64,000 nt of DNA from Rhizobiales bacterium PAR1 (GCA_002256205.1 NKIW01000007.1:124001-188000); one strand, 5' to 3'; shown: positions 17,706 through 26,956, counted from the first letter of the stretch. Notes: generated from the sequence alone by a model not told the origin. Translations and numbers: made by a program.

Positions 17706-18398
17706 ATGTCGGACAGAATGCTGGTGCTTGGACGACAGGGCGTTCCCGCCTGCCCCGCGACGTCACAAACGCTTGGCGCGGCGGACCCGTTCGGTGCGGG
17801 GCGTAAAATCGCGTTTCAGGACGTGGCGGGCTTCTCCTCCGGCCATGTCGATCTCGCGGGCGCGATCGCGATTCCTGGGCTCCCCCATGCCGAGGTGATC
17901 GTGCTGGTGGCAGGTTCGCTGACGTGCGGCGGCGAGACCTTTGCAACTGGCGAGGCGCTGGTGCTGCCAAAGGGCTATTCCGGCAGCGTGTCACTCGCCA
18001 AGGGTACGCGCTGGTTTTTCTGTGCGATCACCGCTGGTGACAAGGGGGCGGAGAGCGCGGCGATCCGCCTTAACCCGACCCTGCCCCGCGCGGCCTCTCC
18101 CGGCCCGGCGCAGGAAGTCGTGGTTGGAACACCACCCGAGTGCCATTCGCTCAACCTTTTCACCGACCCGTCCGCCTTGCGTGCCGGTGTCTGGGACGTG
18201 ACGACACCTTGCGAGCGCACCTTCGTGGCTCACCGCGTGCACGAGCTGATGCACCTCATCGAGGGCGAAGTGACGCTGACGCATCGCAGCGGCGGCGCTG
18301 AAGTGATTGGCGCGGGGGATACGATCTTCCTGCCGCGGGGTGCGCCCTATGCGTGGAAAAGCACGGCCAAAATCGTCAAATATTACTGCGTGATGTGA
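17706..18398 (+). CDS. Bicupin-fold protein of unknown function
   Basis: The 230 residues appear to contain two small beta-barrel cupin modules. The first has [16 protein letters not shown] followed by [12 protein letters not shown]. The second has [19 protein letters not shown] and [16 protein letters not shown]. The second module resembles the DUF861/Cupin_3 type found with ureidoglycine and other amine-processing enzymes. AGGAG lies directly upstream of ATG 17706, 10 bp behind the preceding oxidase, so it is probably the last gene of the catabolic operon. No catalytic activity can be assigned. Confidence 0.65.
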   Translation: MSDRMLVLGRQGVPACPATSQTLGAADPFGAGRKIAFQDVAGFSSGHVDLAGAIAIPGLPHAEVIVLVAGSLTCGGETFATGEALVLPKGYSGSVSLAKGTRWFFCAITAGDKGAESAAIRLNPTLPRAASPGPAQEVVVGTPPECHSLNLFTDPSALRAGVWDVTTPCERTFVAHRVHELMHLIEGEVTLTHRSGGAEVIGAGDTIFLPRGAPYAWKSTAKIVKYYCVM

Positions 18399-18717
18399 GA
18401 GACTGCCGCATCGCGCAGAGGCGACCGGCATTGCAGATCGCAGACCAGAGGCCCCGGCTCGCGATGGCATCGCCGGGCCACTGGCTTGTGCCTGTGTCTG
18501 CATCGTCGGTCCGCGCGACGGGGACAGCGGCAAAAAATCCGTGAAAGAGTCTTGCTCGGCGCGTTCAAGCGACTGCCGAAATACAAAAATTCACAGATCC
18601 CAATATCCGAATTCACTGATGTTCAATCAATTTGCGCATAAAATTTGGGTAATTCGTAATGGAGAGTCGGTACGAAGCCTTCTCAACAAGCCCCGAATGT
18701 TCAAGGACTGCGCTCCT
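18399..18717. other. Intergenic region before the chemoreceptor gene
   Basis: No gene is supported in these 319 bp. A GC-rich interrupted repeat at about 18453-18478 lacks a T-run, so I do not call it a terminator. The second half becomes AT-rich (18590-18660) and probably contains the chemoreceptor promoter, but no clear -35/-10 pair stands out. Confidence 0.4.
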
Positions 18718-20706
18718 ATGAGTCTTCCCACTTCGCTGACGTCGTTTGCCTCCAGCCATCTCTCCCTCCGCCGAATGATCGTCGGACTCGGGGTGATCGG
18801 AATCCTCGGTGCCATGGCGGTGGCGTATGTCGGTCATCGCAGCACGCAAGCGATTGATGCGCTGCAGGAAAAGGCCGAGGCTTTGAACACCGTCGAGGAG
18901 AAGGTCAGCAAGCTCGGTCGCGAGCTGCTGCTGGCCCGCCGCTCCGAAAAAGATTTCATTCTCCGCCGTGACAAGAAGTACGTCGATCAGAACAAGGCGG
19001 TCTTCACGCAGGCCCTTGAAACGCTCGCGGACTTGCAAAAGCGGGTCGAGCTGATTGATCCGGCTCTGGTGGATGATCTGCGCAAGGTCGAGCCTTCGTT
19101 GAAAATGTATCACAGCGCCTTTTCCGCTCTGGTTGAAGCGGAGACGGCAGCGGGTCTCGATTATATGTCCGGCTTCGAGGGCGACCTCACACGCGCGGCC
19201 CGGGATGCCGAAAAGATCGTTCTGGGCGCCGGGGACTCCACGCTCACGATTCTCAACCTGACACTGCGTCGGCATGAAAAAAACTATATGCAGCGCCGGG
19301 ATCAGAGCTACGTCGATGCGATCGGCAAGACCTATGATGAGTTCAAGGCCGCGATCTCGAGCTTCCCGGATCGCACCAAGCAAAATGCCCTCCACAATCA
19401 GATCGACCGCTACAAAAGGGCGTTTGACGCCTTCGTGGCGCAAAAAACGATTGCAGCCAAGAATTCGGCGGATTTGTCCAAAGCCTATGCGCAGGCGGAC
19501 CCTCTCCTCGAATCTTTCGACAAGAAGCTCGACAGCTATGCCGAGCGCGCCAAGGCCGAAATGGCCGGCCGGCGTGCCGAACAGGATTGGTTCACGAGGG
19601 TCGTCATCGGCTGTACGCTCGGCCTGATCGTCGTGCTGGTGATGCTGATCTCGCGCGCCATTTCTGCCCCCATCGTCGGCATCACCCGTGCCATGCAGCA
19701 GATCGCCAAGGGGGATTATGCCGTCGCAATCCCCGGTCAGGACCGCCGCGATGAAATCCGCGCCATGGCGGACTCGCTCGCTGTCTTCCGCCAGAATGCG
19801 ATTGACCGCGAAGCGCTTCAGGCCGAGGCGGTGCGCGAACAGCAGGCCCGGGCCGCGCGTCAGGCCGAGCTTGAAAGCGCAATTGCAACCTTCGAATCCA
19901 GCGCATCGAGCGTCATGGCGACTGTCGCTTCGGCCTCAACGGAACTCGAAGCGGCGGCTGGCAATATGTCCGACATGGCCGAAGAAACCATGATGCAGAG
20001 CACCAGCGTCGCCAGTGCGGCGGAGCAGGCCTCCGCCAGCGTGCAAAGCGTCGCGGCGGCGGGCGAGGAACTTTCGGCCTCAACCAACGCGATCCTTCAG
20101 CAGGCACAACAGTCGACTACAATTGCCGGCACCGCCGTCAGCCGTGCGGAAGCCACCAATGCCAAGGTGAAGGAGCTTTCGGTGGCCGCCGAGCAGATCG
20201 GCAAGGTAATCGAGCTGATCCGTGGGATCGCGAGCCAGACCAACCTTCTCGCCCTCAATGCGACGATTGAAGCAGCGCGCGCCGGGGAAGCCGGCCGCGG
20301 ATTTGCGGTCGTCGCGTCAGAGGTCAAGGAACTCGCCGCCCAGACCAGCCGGGCGACCAACGAAATCGCGGAAGCCGTCTCAGCCATTCAGGAGACCACC
20401 ACGGAATCGATTGAATCGATCCGGCAGATTACGGCCACCATCGCCGACATGAACGAGATTTCGACCTCGATCACCCGATCAATGACCGAGCAGGAGCGCG
20501 CGACGGCTGAAATCGCCGAGAACGTTCAGCAGGTCGCGGTCGGCACCGGCGAAGTCTCCTCCTCGATCACGCATGTAACGACGGCGGCGACAACCTCGGG
20601 TGCGGCAGCCTCGCAGGTTCTGAGCGCCGCCTCGGAGCTTTCGCGCCAGTCGGAAGTGCTGCGGCGCGAGATGGATCAGTTCCTCTCCCGCGCGCGGGCG
20701 GCCTGA
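18718..20706 (+). CDS. Methyl-accepting chemotaxis protein with HBM-type sensor
   Basis: This inner-membrane chemoreceptor signals to CheA/CheW. With ATG 18718 (AAGGA ten bases upstream) it has 662 residues. A transmembrane helix lies near residues 20-38, then an all-helical periplasmic region with the paired repeats [16 protein letters not shown] and [16 protein letters not shown] that mark a helical bimodular (HBM) sensor. A second membrane helix precedes a HAMP domain. The signalling tip is the conserved [18 protein letters not shown]. No C-terminal CheR-binding pentapeptide is visible. Known HBM receptors bind organic acids. Its position beside the amine cluster suggests chemotaxis to a related nutrient, as an inference. 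Confidence 0.9.
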   Translation: MSLPTSLTSFASSHLSLRRMIVGLGVIGILGAMAVAYVGHRSTQAIDALQEKAEALNTVEEKVSKLGRELLLARRSEKDFILRRDKKYVDQNKAVFTQALETLADLQKRVELIDPALVDDLRKVEPSLKMYHSAFSALVEAETAAGLDYMSGFEGDLTRAARDAEKIVLGAGDSTLTILNLTLRRHEKNYMQRRDQSYVDAIGKTYDEFKAAISSFPDRTKQNALHNQIDRYKRAFDAFVAQKTIAAKNSADLSKAYAQADPLLESFDKKLDSYAERAKAEMAGRRAEQDWFTRVVIGCTLGLIVVLVMLISRAISAPIVGITRAMQQIAKGDYAVAIPGQDRRDEIRAMADSLAVFRQNAIDREALQAEAVREQQARAARQAELESAIATFESSASSVMATVASASTELEAAAGNMSDMAEETMMQSTSVASAAEQASASVQSVAAAGEELSASTNAILQQAQQSTTIAGTAVSRAEATNAKVKELSVAAEQIGKVIELIRGIASQTNLLALNATIEAARAGEAGRGFAVVASEVKELAAQTSRATNEIAEAVSAIQETTTESIESIRQITATIADMNEISTSITRSMTEQERATAEIAENVQQVAVGTGEVSSSITHVTTAATTSGAAASQVLSAASELSRQSEVLRREMDQFLSRARAA

Positions 20707-20734
20707 GCGCAGGACGCCAGACCATCAAGATGTG

Positions 20735-20762
20735 AAAGGGCCCGGTTCTGCCGGGCCTTTTT
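20735..20762 (+). terminator. Rho-independent terminator after the chemoreceptor gene
   Basis: A GGCCCGG/CCGGGCC stem is extended by G-U and A-U pairs, has a five-base loop and is followed by a T-rich run. It lies 28 bp after the stop codon. Confidence 0.85.
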
Positions 20763-20938
20763 CGTTTCTGTTTTCGCGCTGGCGCACATCCCGCTGTACC
20801 CTGTGGAACCGGGAACATCCGGTTGACGCGGCGATCTGATCTTCCTATCCATGACGATAAGGGGTGTCTCGCGAAGACCCCGTGAGGCCTCGGCCCAACG
20901 TTCGCGTCCACAATCCCAAAAACGAAAGGGATGGACGC

Positions 20939-21757
20939 ATGCCGTCTCCAACCGAAATTTCTGTTTCCCAGCTCGCGCGCCTGATCGGCACGCCCGATGC
21001 GCCCACCCTCATCGATGTCCGCATTGACGGTGATTTCGCCGCTGATCCACGCCAAATTCCCGGCGCGCACCGGCGGGATTTTCGCTCCGTCGCGGAATGG
21101 GCGCCGCGCTATATCGGACAAAAGGTCGTCGTGTCCTGCCACAAGGGCCTGAAGCTCAGCCAAGGCGTTGCGGCCTGGTTGCGGCACGCCGGGGTCGAGG
21201 CGTCCTCGCTTGAAGGCGGCTTTGTTGGCTGGAGCGAGGCTCGCGAGATGCTGCTCAAGCCCGACAAGCTCCCGCCGCCCGACGCATCAGGACGCACGAT
21301 CTGGGTCACGCGGGCAAGGCCGAAGGTGGATCGCATCGCCTGTCCTTGGCTGATCCGGCGCTTTGTGGACCCCACGGCGGTGTTTCTCTTTGTTGCCCCG
21401 GCGGAAGTCGAGGCAGTTGCAGAGAAATTCGGCGCGGCAGCCTTTGATATCGACGACGTTTTCTGGAGCCATCGCGGAGAAAACTGCACCTTCAATACGA
21501 TGATCACGGAATTCGGCCTCACCTCGCCCGCACTGTTGCGGCTTGCCACCATCGTCCGCGCGGCGGATACGGCACGGCCTGATCTCGCGCCGCAAGCGGC
21601 GGGTTTGCTGGCCGCCTCGCTCGGGCTCTCGCGGATGTTCCGCGATGATCTCGCTCAGCTCGACGCAGCCATGGTGCTGTACGACGCCTTCTACCGCTGG
21701 TGCCGGGACGCCACGGAGGAGACGCACAATTGGCCCAATCCGGGTGCGAAGGGATAA
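20939..21757 (+). CDS. Chromate resistance ChrB-type protein with N-terminal rhodanese domain
   Basis: The first 110 residues form a rhodanese-like domain with LIDVRIDGDF and a cysteine in the active-site loop VVSCHKGLKLS. The C-terminal half matches the Chrome_Resist domain, beginning ARPKVDRIACPWLIRRFVD and continuing with DIDDVFWSHRGENCTFNTM. ChrB proteins act in chromate sensing or resistance and usually accompany the ChrA pump, which follows 4 bp later. A rhodanese module in place of the canonical ChrB N-terminus suggests a link to sulphur or sulphate chemistry. ATG 20939 has AAAGGG upstream. Confidence 0.82.
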   Translation: MPSPTEISVSQLARLIGTPDAPTLIDVRIDGDFAADPRQIPGAHRRDFRSVAEWAPRYIGQKVVVSCHKGLKLSQGVAAWLRHAGVEASSLEGGFVGWSEAREMLLKPDKLPPPDASGRTIWVTRARPKVDRIACPWLIRRFVDPTAVFLFVAPAEVEAVAEKFGAAAFDIDDVFWSHRGENCTFNTMITEFGLTSPALLRLATIVRAADTARPDLAPQAAGLLAASLGLSRMFRDDLAQLDAAMVLYDAFYRWCRDATEETHNWPNPGAKG

Positions 21758-21761
21758 GGTC

Positions 21762-23153
21762 ATGGGCGAGATATCCCCTTCCGAATCCGTTCTGCACGAG
21801 TCTCCTTCTTTCCGGGAGGCACCGTCTTTCCGGGAAGCGCTTGGTGTCTGGACCAAGATTGGCTTTCTGAGCTTTGGCGGTCCCGCCGGGCAGATCGCGC
21901 TGATGCACAAAGTACTGGTGGAGGAAAAGCGCTGGGTTTCCGAGCACCGGTTCCTGAATGCGCTGAATTACTGCATGCTCTTGCCCGGTCCAGAGGCACA
22001 GCAACTCGCAATCTATATCGGCTGGCTGCTGCATGGCCTGCGCGGCGGGTTGGTCGCAGGTGTGCTCTTCGTGCTGCCGGGATTTTTTGTGATCCTCGGC
22101 CTTTCGACGCTCTATGCGCTCTATCAGAACACGGCGTGGCTTGGTGCGCTGTTCTTCGGGCTGAAAGCGGCCGTCCTCGCCGTGGTGATCGAGGCGGTAA
22201 TCCGGGTCGGCAAGCGCGCTCTGAAAAACAGGCTGATGATCGGGCTCGCGGCGGCAGCATTTCTGGCGATTTTTGCCTTGAACGCGCCCTTCCCGCTCAT
22301 CGTTTTCGTGGCAGGCCTGATCGGCTATGTCGGCGCGCGGGTCAGACCGGAACTCTTTGCGGGCGGCGGGCATGGCGGCAAAAAGAGCGATGCGGCGCTT
22401 GATCGCATCCTCGACACCGCCCCGCCCAGGATTGATCTCGGCTGGTCGCGCGCGCTGAAGGTCATCGTGGTGTGCGGCGCGCTCTGGGCCGGGCCGGTTC
22501 TCCTGCTGGGCGCCTGGCTCGGCTGGGACAGCGTCTTCCCGACCATCGCCGCGTTCTTCTCGAAAATGGCCGTTGTGACCTTCGGCGGGGCCTATGCCGT
22601 GCTGGCCTATGTCGCGCAGCAGGCGGTGGAGACGCACCATTGGCTGCATCCCGGTGAAATGCTCGATGGGCTTGCGATGGCGGAGACGACGCCGGGGCCG
22701 CTCATCCTTGTGCTGGTTTATGTCGGGTTTCTCGCGGCTTTTCGTGATCCCGGCGTGCTTTCGCCGCTCGGTGCCGGATTGCTCGGCGCGACGCTGACGA
22801 CCTGGGTAACCTTCGTGCCGTGCTTCCTGTGGATTTTCCTCGGCGCGCCGTACATCGAGCGACTTCAGACCAACAAGGCGCTCTCGGGCGCGTTGTCCGC
22901 GATCACCGCGGCAGTTGTTGGCGTGATCCTGAACCTCGCGGTCTGGTTCGGGCTACATACACTGTTCGGAAAGGTCGAAACCGCCCGCATCGGTCCGTTT
23001 GACCTCTCATGGCCGGTATGGACGAGCCTTGATCTCCCGGCGACAGCACTTGCGGCGATCGCCATGATCGCGATGTTCCGCTTCAAGCTCGGGATGATCC
23101 CGACCTTGGCGCTCAGTGCCATCCTCGGCTTTGCGGCAAAGACGGTTTTGTGA
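21762..23153 (+). CDS. chrA: Chromate transporter ChrA
   Basis: This inner-membrane protein expels chromate (CHR family, long bidomain form). The 463 residues hold two homologous CHR modules, marked by FLSFGGPAGQIALM near residue 36 and VVTFGGAYAVLAYV near residue 273. The first module also has LLPGPEAQQLAIYIGWLLHG. About ten hydrophobic segments can be seen. The frame opens upstream, but ATG 21762 with AAGG and its position just after the chrB-like stop is the sensible start. The pair forms a two-gene operon. Confidence 0.88.
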   Translation: MGEISPSESVLHESPSFREAPSFREALGVWTKIGFLSFGGPAGQIALMHKVLVEEKRWVSEHRFLNALNYCMLLPGPEAQQLAIYIGWLLHGLRGGLVAGVLFVLPGFFVILGLSTLYALYQNTAWLGALFFGLKAAVLAVVIEAVIRVGKRALKNRLMIGLAAAAFLAIFALNAPFPLIVFVAGLIGYVGARVRPELFAGGGHGGKKSDAALDRILDTAPPRIDLGWSRALKVIVVCGALWAGPVLLLGAWLGWDSVFPTIAAFFSKMAVVTFGGAYAVLAYVAQQAVETHHWLHPGEMLDGLAMAETTPGPLILVLVYVGFLAAFRDPGVLSPLGAGLLGATLTTWVTFVPCFLWIFLGAPYIERLQTNKALSGALSAITAAVVGVILNLAVWFGLHTLFGKVETARIGPFDLSWPVWTSLDLPATALAAIAMIAMFRFKLGMIPTLALSAILGFAAKTVL

Positions 23154-23195
23154 GTCCGGGCAAAGGCATCGCCGGGCTTTTTAAGGAGGTACACC

Positions 23196-23588
23196 ATGGA
23201 GATGTTCACGGGCGGATGCCTCTGCGGCAAAATCAGACTTGTTGCTACAGGCAAGCCCTATCGGGTCGGCATCTGTCATTGTCTCGATTGCCGCAAGCAT
23301 CATGGCGCGCTGTTTCATGCCTCGGCGATCTTCCCGCAGGAAGCTGTGACCATCGACGGCGAAACGCGCGACTACGCCGGGCGGTTCTTCTGCCCCGCCT
23401 GCGGTTCCTCGGTCTTCTCTCGTACAGCGGATGAAATCGAGGTGAACCTCGGTTCGCTCGATGCACCGAACCAGCTGGTGCCGACCTACGAACTCTGGAC
23501 AATCCGACGCGAAGGCTGGTTGCCGGCGTTTCCCGGCATGAAGAACTACGCGCGCAATCGCGAGACCAAGGGGCGCATGGAAAAATAG
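23196..23588 (+). CDS. GFA/CENP-V-domain zinc protein (glutathione-dependent formaldehyde-activating-like)
   Basis: The 130-residue protein carries the full GFA cysteine set: Cys8 and Cys10 (GGCLCGKIR), Cys27, Cys29 and Cys32 (CHCLDCRKHHG), and Cys66 and Cys69 (CPACGSSVFS). These bind two zinc ions in the Gfa fold. Members form or cleave glutathione adducts, but many have no proven role in formaldehyde metabolism. A textbook AAGGAGG precedes ATG 23196 by seven bases. It follows chrA by 42 bp and could be co-transcribed with it. Function beyond the fold is uncertain. Confidence 0.83.
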   Translation: MEMFTGGCLCGKIRLVATGKPYRVGICHCLDCRKHHGALFHASAIFPQEAVTIDGETRDYAGRFFCPACGSSVFSRTADEIEVNLGSLDAPNQLVPTYELWTIRREGWLPAFPGMKNYARNRETKGRMEK

Positions 23589-23670
23589 CGCTGGCGGGCT
23601 GTTCCGGGTCACACAACTCCGGAACCTCACATACACGCTCTTGATGGTTCGCCTCATCTATCAAAAATGG

Positions 23671-23692
23671 CGCTCCTTTCACTGGAGCTTTT
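23671..23692 (+). terminator. Probable rho-independent terminator
   Basis: GCTCC and GGAGC form a five-base stem with a seven-base loop, followed by TTTT and preceded by a run of A. It lies 84 bp after the GFA gene. Confidence 0.5.
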
Positions 23693-23804
23693 GCTGCGAA
23701 CGCGCCTGTCCTGAACCTGACGGAACTCCCCGCCGCTCTCTCAGGCGGCCTGAATGCGCTTCCGGGCGTCCGGTTCTCCACCAGTCTGCCGGATTGCGAG
23801 CAGT

Positions 23805-24023
23805 ATGGATGTGGGCAAGGTCGCGCTCGGCGCGCTGATCGGGCGATTGGAAGTGAGCGGCTTCGTCAAGCGGGTGCCGGAAAAGACGGGTCGCCGCGTT
23901 AAGCGCGTCGTGCTTACCAAGCAAAGCAAGGAACTTGTCGAGACGCAGCGCGCCAAGAACAGCGAATTCAACCAGCGCGTTCTCGGCGGTATCGCCCTCG
24001 ATACCCTCGAAACGACGGCCTAA
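23805..24023 (+). pseudogene. MarR-family regulator remnant (C-terminal winged-helix part)
   Basis: The peptide from ATG 23805 begins MDVGKVALGALIGRLEVSGF and continues through RVPEKTGRRVKRVVLTKQ. That matches the recognition helix, wing and start of the C-terminal dimer helix of MarR proteins, where the wing normally reads DRRAK. The N-terminal dimer helix and first half of the DNA-binding domain are absent, and no frame between 23589 and 23800 supplies them. The total is 72 codons against about 150 in the family. I interpret it as a decayed regulator gene. It ends 102 bp from the convergent racemase gene. Confidence 0.6.
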
Positions 24024-24124
24024 ACCTACCCGCAAGAAGGCGGAGCCTGCCACCAGGCGACGCCGCGTACGCGCTACGCGTTGATCGGACGCAGCAACGG
24101 GATGGGCTCCCCCTTACGCAATAA

Positions 24125-25276
24125 TCACGAGGCGATCGCTTTCGCGGCGGCCAGCGTGCTGATCTCATCGTCAGAGAAGCCCCAGGCCTGAAGCGCGCCG
24201 CGGGTATCCTTGCGCGCATCGACCGGCGGCCCCATGATCTTGCTCTTTGTGCGGCTGAAGCGCGGCGCCGGCGACGGACCGACCACCCCCTCGACCGTTG
24301 TGTACATCCCGCGCGCCATGCTGAGCGGATGGGTAGGGCATTCGTCCATATCGAGGATCGGTGAGACGCAGGCATCGCCGTTCGCGAAGATGGCTTCCCA
24401 TTCGTCGCGGGTCTTGCTGGCAAAGGTGAGTGTGAAATGGGCCCGCAATTCGTCCCACCGCGTGCGATCATCCTGATCTGGCAAGGCTTTCGGATCAAGG
24501 CCGAGTTTTGCGAGCAATTCGGCATAGAAGCGCTTTTCGATCGCACCCACAGCCATGTATTTGCCGTCGCGGGTCTTGTAGGTCGTGTAATAAGGCGCGC
24601 CGCCATCAACCGGGTTCATGCCGCGTTCGTTCTGCCACATGCCGGACTGGCGGAAGCCGATGATCATGGCCATCAGGCTTGCTACCCCGTCGATCATCGC
24701 GGCATCGACCACCTGCCCCTTGCCGGAGGTCCGCGCCTCATTCAGCGCGGCAAGAACACCCATCGCGAGGTAGAGCGCACCGCCGCCAAAATCACCCACG
24801 AGGTTCAAGGGGGGCAGCGGCGGGCCATCCTTGTGGCCGATGGCGTGAAGCGCCCCTGCGACAGCGATGTAATTGATATCATGACCAGCGAGGTTCTTCA
24901 TCGGCCCGTCCTGCCCGAAACCGGTCATTCGGCCGAAAACGAGCCTCGGATTAATGGCGAGGCAGACCTCCGGTCCCAGACCCAGACGCTCCATGACACC
25001 GGGCCGGAAGCCCTCGATCAGAATATCGGCCTTGGCCACAAGGTTCTTGACGGTCTCGACACCCTGCGGCGACTTGATATCAACCGCGATGGCGCGCTTG
25101 GAGCGGTTCATGATGTCGTAGCGGATTTCGATATCAAAGCCGAGATCGGCAGCTGCGAGGCGGTCCACTCGGATGACATCGGCACCCATATCGGCGAGCA
25201 GCATACCGCAGAACGGACCCGGCCCGATGCCGGACATCTCGACGATCCTTACCCCAGCCAGCGGCCCCATTTTCAC
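24125..25276 (-). CDS. Alpha-methylacyl-CoA racemase (CoA-transferase family III, CaiB/BaiF fold)
   Basis: This enzyme epimerises 2-methylacyl-CoA esters, needed for degradation of branched or isoprenoid acids. The 383 residues begin GPLAGVRIVEMSGIGPGPF. The AMACR catalytic pair is visible as His132 in AGHDINYIA and Asp162 in NLVGDFGGGA, offset by six from the mycobacterial racemase. The N-terminal RSKRAIAVDIKSP motif is typical of the subfamily. ATG 25276 has GGAG about eight bases upstream. A divergent thioesterase gene lies 283 bp away. Its chemistry would suit the branched-acid pathway at the right end of the window, though the two loci are 17 kb apart. Confidence 0.88.
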   Translation of the reverse strand: MKMGPLAGVRIVEMSGIGPGPFCGMLLADMGADVIRVDRLAAADLGFDIEIRYDIMNRSKRAIAVDIKSPQGVETVKNLVAKADILIEGFRPGVMERLGLGPEVCLAINPRLVFGRMTGFGQDGPMKNLAGHDINYIAVAGALHAIGHKDGPPLPPLNLVGDFGGGALYLAMGVLAALNEARTSGKGQVVDAAMIDGVASLMAMIIGFRQSGMWQNERGMNPVDGGAPYYTTYKTRDGKYMAVGAIEKRFYAELLAKLGLDPKALPDQDDRTRWDELRAHFTLTFASKTRDEWEAIFANGDACVSPILDMDECPTHPLSMARGMYTTVEGVVGPSPAPRFSRTKSKIMGPPVDARKDTRGALQAWGFSDDEISTLAAAKAIAS

Positions 25277-25559
25277 ACTCCAATGCTCTCGTCATCATTC
25301 GTCCGATCGCATACGTTACACTAGTGATCTACCGTATTCCGGGCCTGTTCCCCCTATCGCCCTTTCAAGATGAAATCGGCGGCCTTTTTGGATTAGGTTT
25401 GGGGGAGCCTCTGAACGTGTACTAGCGTACGATTACGTTGGCCTAATGCAGATTTGCTAGGCGAACCCAAGCGTCTTGCCAATGACGATCATCTGACGAA
25501 TTGACGTTTTGCGGAGGCCTGCTCCCTATCGTCCAGGCCTGAATTGTGGAAATTGACCG

Positions 25560-26027
25560 ATGACGCCGCCGTATTCTGATTACCGCCCCATGCTGTTCCC
25601 GGACGAACTTTCCGACAAGATTGGCCCCTACTTTTCTCGAATCAGCGCTGGCAAGCCAATCATCGGCCTTGGAATCAGGGACTTTCACATCAGCCCGCGC
25701 GGGTTTTGTCATGGTGCGGTTATCGCCGCGCTGGCGGACCTGCAATCGCTGCCATCGGGCTACATGGCCGGGATTTTCGATCGCCTGGCCGCCACGCTGA
25801 GTTTCAACATTGATTACATCGCTTCGGCCCGGCTCGGAGACTGGATCGAGCTGAAGACCGATCTCCTCAAGGTGACGCGGCAGTTCATCTTCTCGCAAGC
25901 GCTCGTTGTGAAGACAGATGGCGCCGTGGTTGCCCGCACCAGCGCGGTCTACAAATTTGATCCCCATCCGCATCCGGATGCCGATATTGTCACGCGGCTG
26001 TTTCCGCCGGAACAAGGCAGGACTTGA
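25560..26027 (+). CDS. PaaI-type hotdog acyl-CoA thioesterase
   Basis: This cytoplasmic thioesterase probably hydrolyses an aryl- or acyl-CoA. The 155 residues contain the hotdog helix with GFCHGAVIAALADLQS near residue 48, corresponding to the HGG...D active-site motif of PaaI/YbgC-like enzymes. The later strand segment LGDWIELKTDLLKVTRQ and SALVVKTDG-like central strands fit the fold. It is divergent from the alpha-methylacyl-CoA racemase and may release CoA from racemised or dead-end acyl-CoA. Substrate not assigned. Confidence 0.8.
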   Translation: MTPPYSDYRPMLFPDELSDKIGPYFSRISAGKPIIGLGIRDFHISPRGFCHGAVIAALADLQSLPSGYMAGIFDRLAATLSFNIDYIASARLGDWIELKTDLLKVTRQFIFSQALVVKTDGAVVARTSAVYKFDPHPHPDADIVTRLFPPEQGRT

Positions 26028-26342
26028 AGCGCTGAAGTCACAAAATGGGCGCCCCCTAAAGGCGCCAAATTCTATTTCCGGGCCAAGCGAGCCATTCTGG
26101 CAGAGCCCACCCAGATCATGGCGTGATACGAGCAGGCTGAAACCAGCGGCCCGGTTTCGCTGCTCTGGCCGGACGAGCATGATCCCAACAATGAGGCCAT
26201 GCCAAATTCCTGCGGTCGTCTGCCCGATGACCGGCTGCGGAAGGTCTCGAAGAGGACAGGCGGACGGCCTACCGGAAAAAGGCGGATTGGGCGGTCTCCT
26301 CGTGCTGGCATGCCTTTCCAGACATAAATTTTCCAAATCAAT

Positions 26343-26360
26343 CGTTCTTTATAGAGAACG
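26343..26360. repeat. Palindrome followed by a T-run
   Basis: CGTTCTTTATAGAGAACG has CGTTCT/AGAACG arms and a TATA centre and is followed by TTTTT. It could be an operator or an AT-rich terminator reading rightwards. No flanking gene clearly owns it. Confidence 0.35.
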
Positions 26361-26756
26361 TTTTTCTTGACCTGAATCGCCAAATGCAGGAAACTTTACG
26401 TGTGGTTGAGAGGCCATCGCGGAGATTTGAGCGAGCAGCTTGCGCCGCGTCACCAAACGCTAAAGCGCCACGGCAGGAAAACGCGTCGTGGGCTCCCTGA
26501 ACGATGGAGACTCTGACGATGACGAATTGGTCCTGCCGCTGCCTGACTTCCTCGCCCGAACGCATGCTCCGCCGTTGTCGTCGTTGACAACACCGAAGCC
26601 ATCACCGTTCACCTAAAAAGGCGAGGCGCCATAGTCCTGTGGCGAATATGCAATGTCATTTTCTTTCATAATCGAAATCGGTGAGGATGCCGTCGGTCTG
26701 GTGCATCGAGCCTCCGAACTGGAGCCCTACCGTTTTTTTGCCAGCGACCAGCGATT

Positions 26757-26808
26757 GAGCGCCCTTGATGGCGCAACCTTCTGGCAACCCCGGCAGGCGG
26801 AAACCGCC
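26757..26808 (+). promoter_or_regulatory. Candidate structured leader upstream of metNIQ
   Basis: Two perfect five-base-pair hairpins occur in 52 bases: GCGCC/GGCGC at 26759-26774 with a six-base loop, and GGCGG/CCGCC at 26796-26808 with an AAA loop. Between them lies GCAACC twice, the second within GGCAACC, a motif also seen in S-box-type SAM riboswitches. The region lies 150-200 bp before the metN start. I could not thread it onto SAM-I, SAM-II or SAM-IV consensus, so it is only a candidate. Confidence 0.3.
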
Positions 26809-26956
26809 GCACGTACCGTCTTGCGTGGCGGGGGCGCGAGGCGAAAGAATTCACTTGAAAAGTCGCACGGAAATGTTCTTTTTGGCGAACACACTTTGCC
26901 ACTCCAGACCGCCGGTTAATGCCATGTCGCAACAGCCGGGTATACGCAGGTTTCCG

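Larger units (their letters stand above)
26028..26956. other. Gene-poor region before metN
   Basis: No ORF in these 929 bp has recognisable domains, and the longer ones on both strands have a composition unlike the neighbouring genes. A short GGCGCC repeat pair at 26048-26066 may end the thioesterase transcript. A near-perfect palindrome is at 26343-26360 and a hairpin-rich probable leader at 26757-26808. The central part is less GC-rich than its surroundings and may hold decayed genes that I cannot identify. Confidence 0.45.

Noticed and set aside
18453-18478. Possible terminator after the bicupin gene
   Set aside because: The stem needs a bulge and no T-run follows.
23601-23625. GTTCCGG/CCGGAAC hairpin after the GFA gene
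   Set aside because: The stem is perfect, but the loop is long and there is no T-run; the hairpin at 23671 is a better terminator.
25277-25559. Operator-like GTAC and CACTAGTG repeats between the racemase and thioesterase genes
   Set aside because: The arms are short and self-complementary, and such matches are expected by chance.
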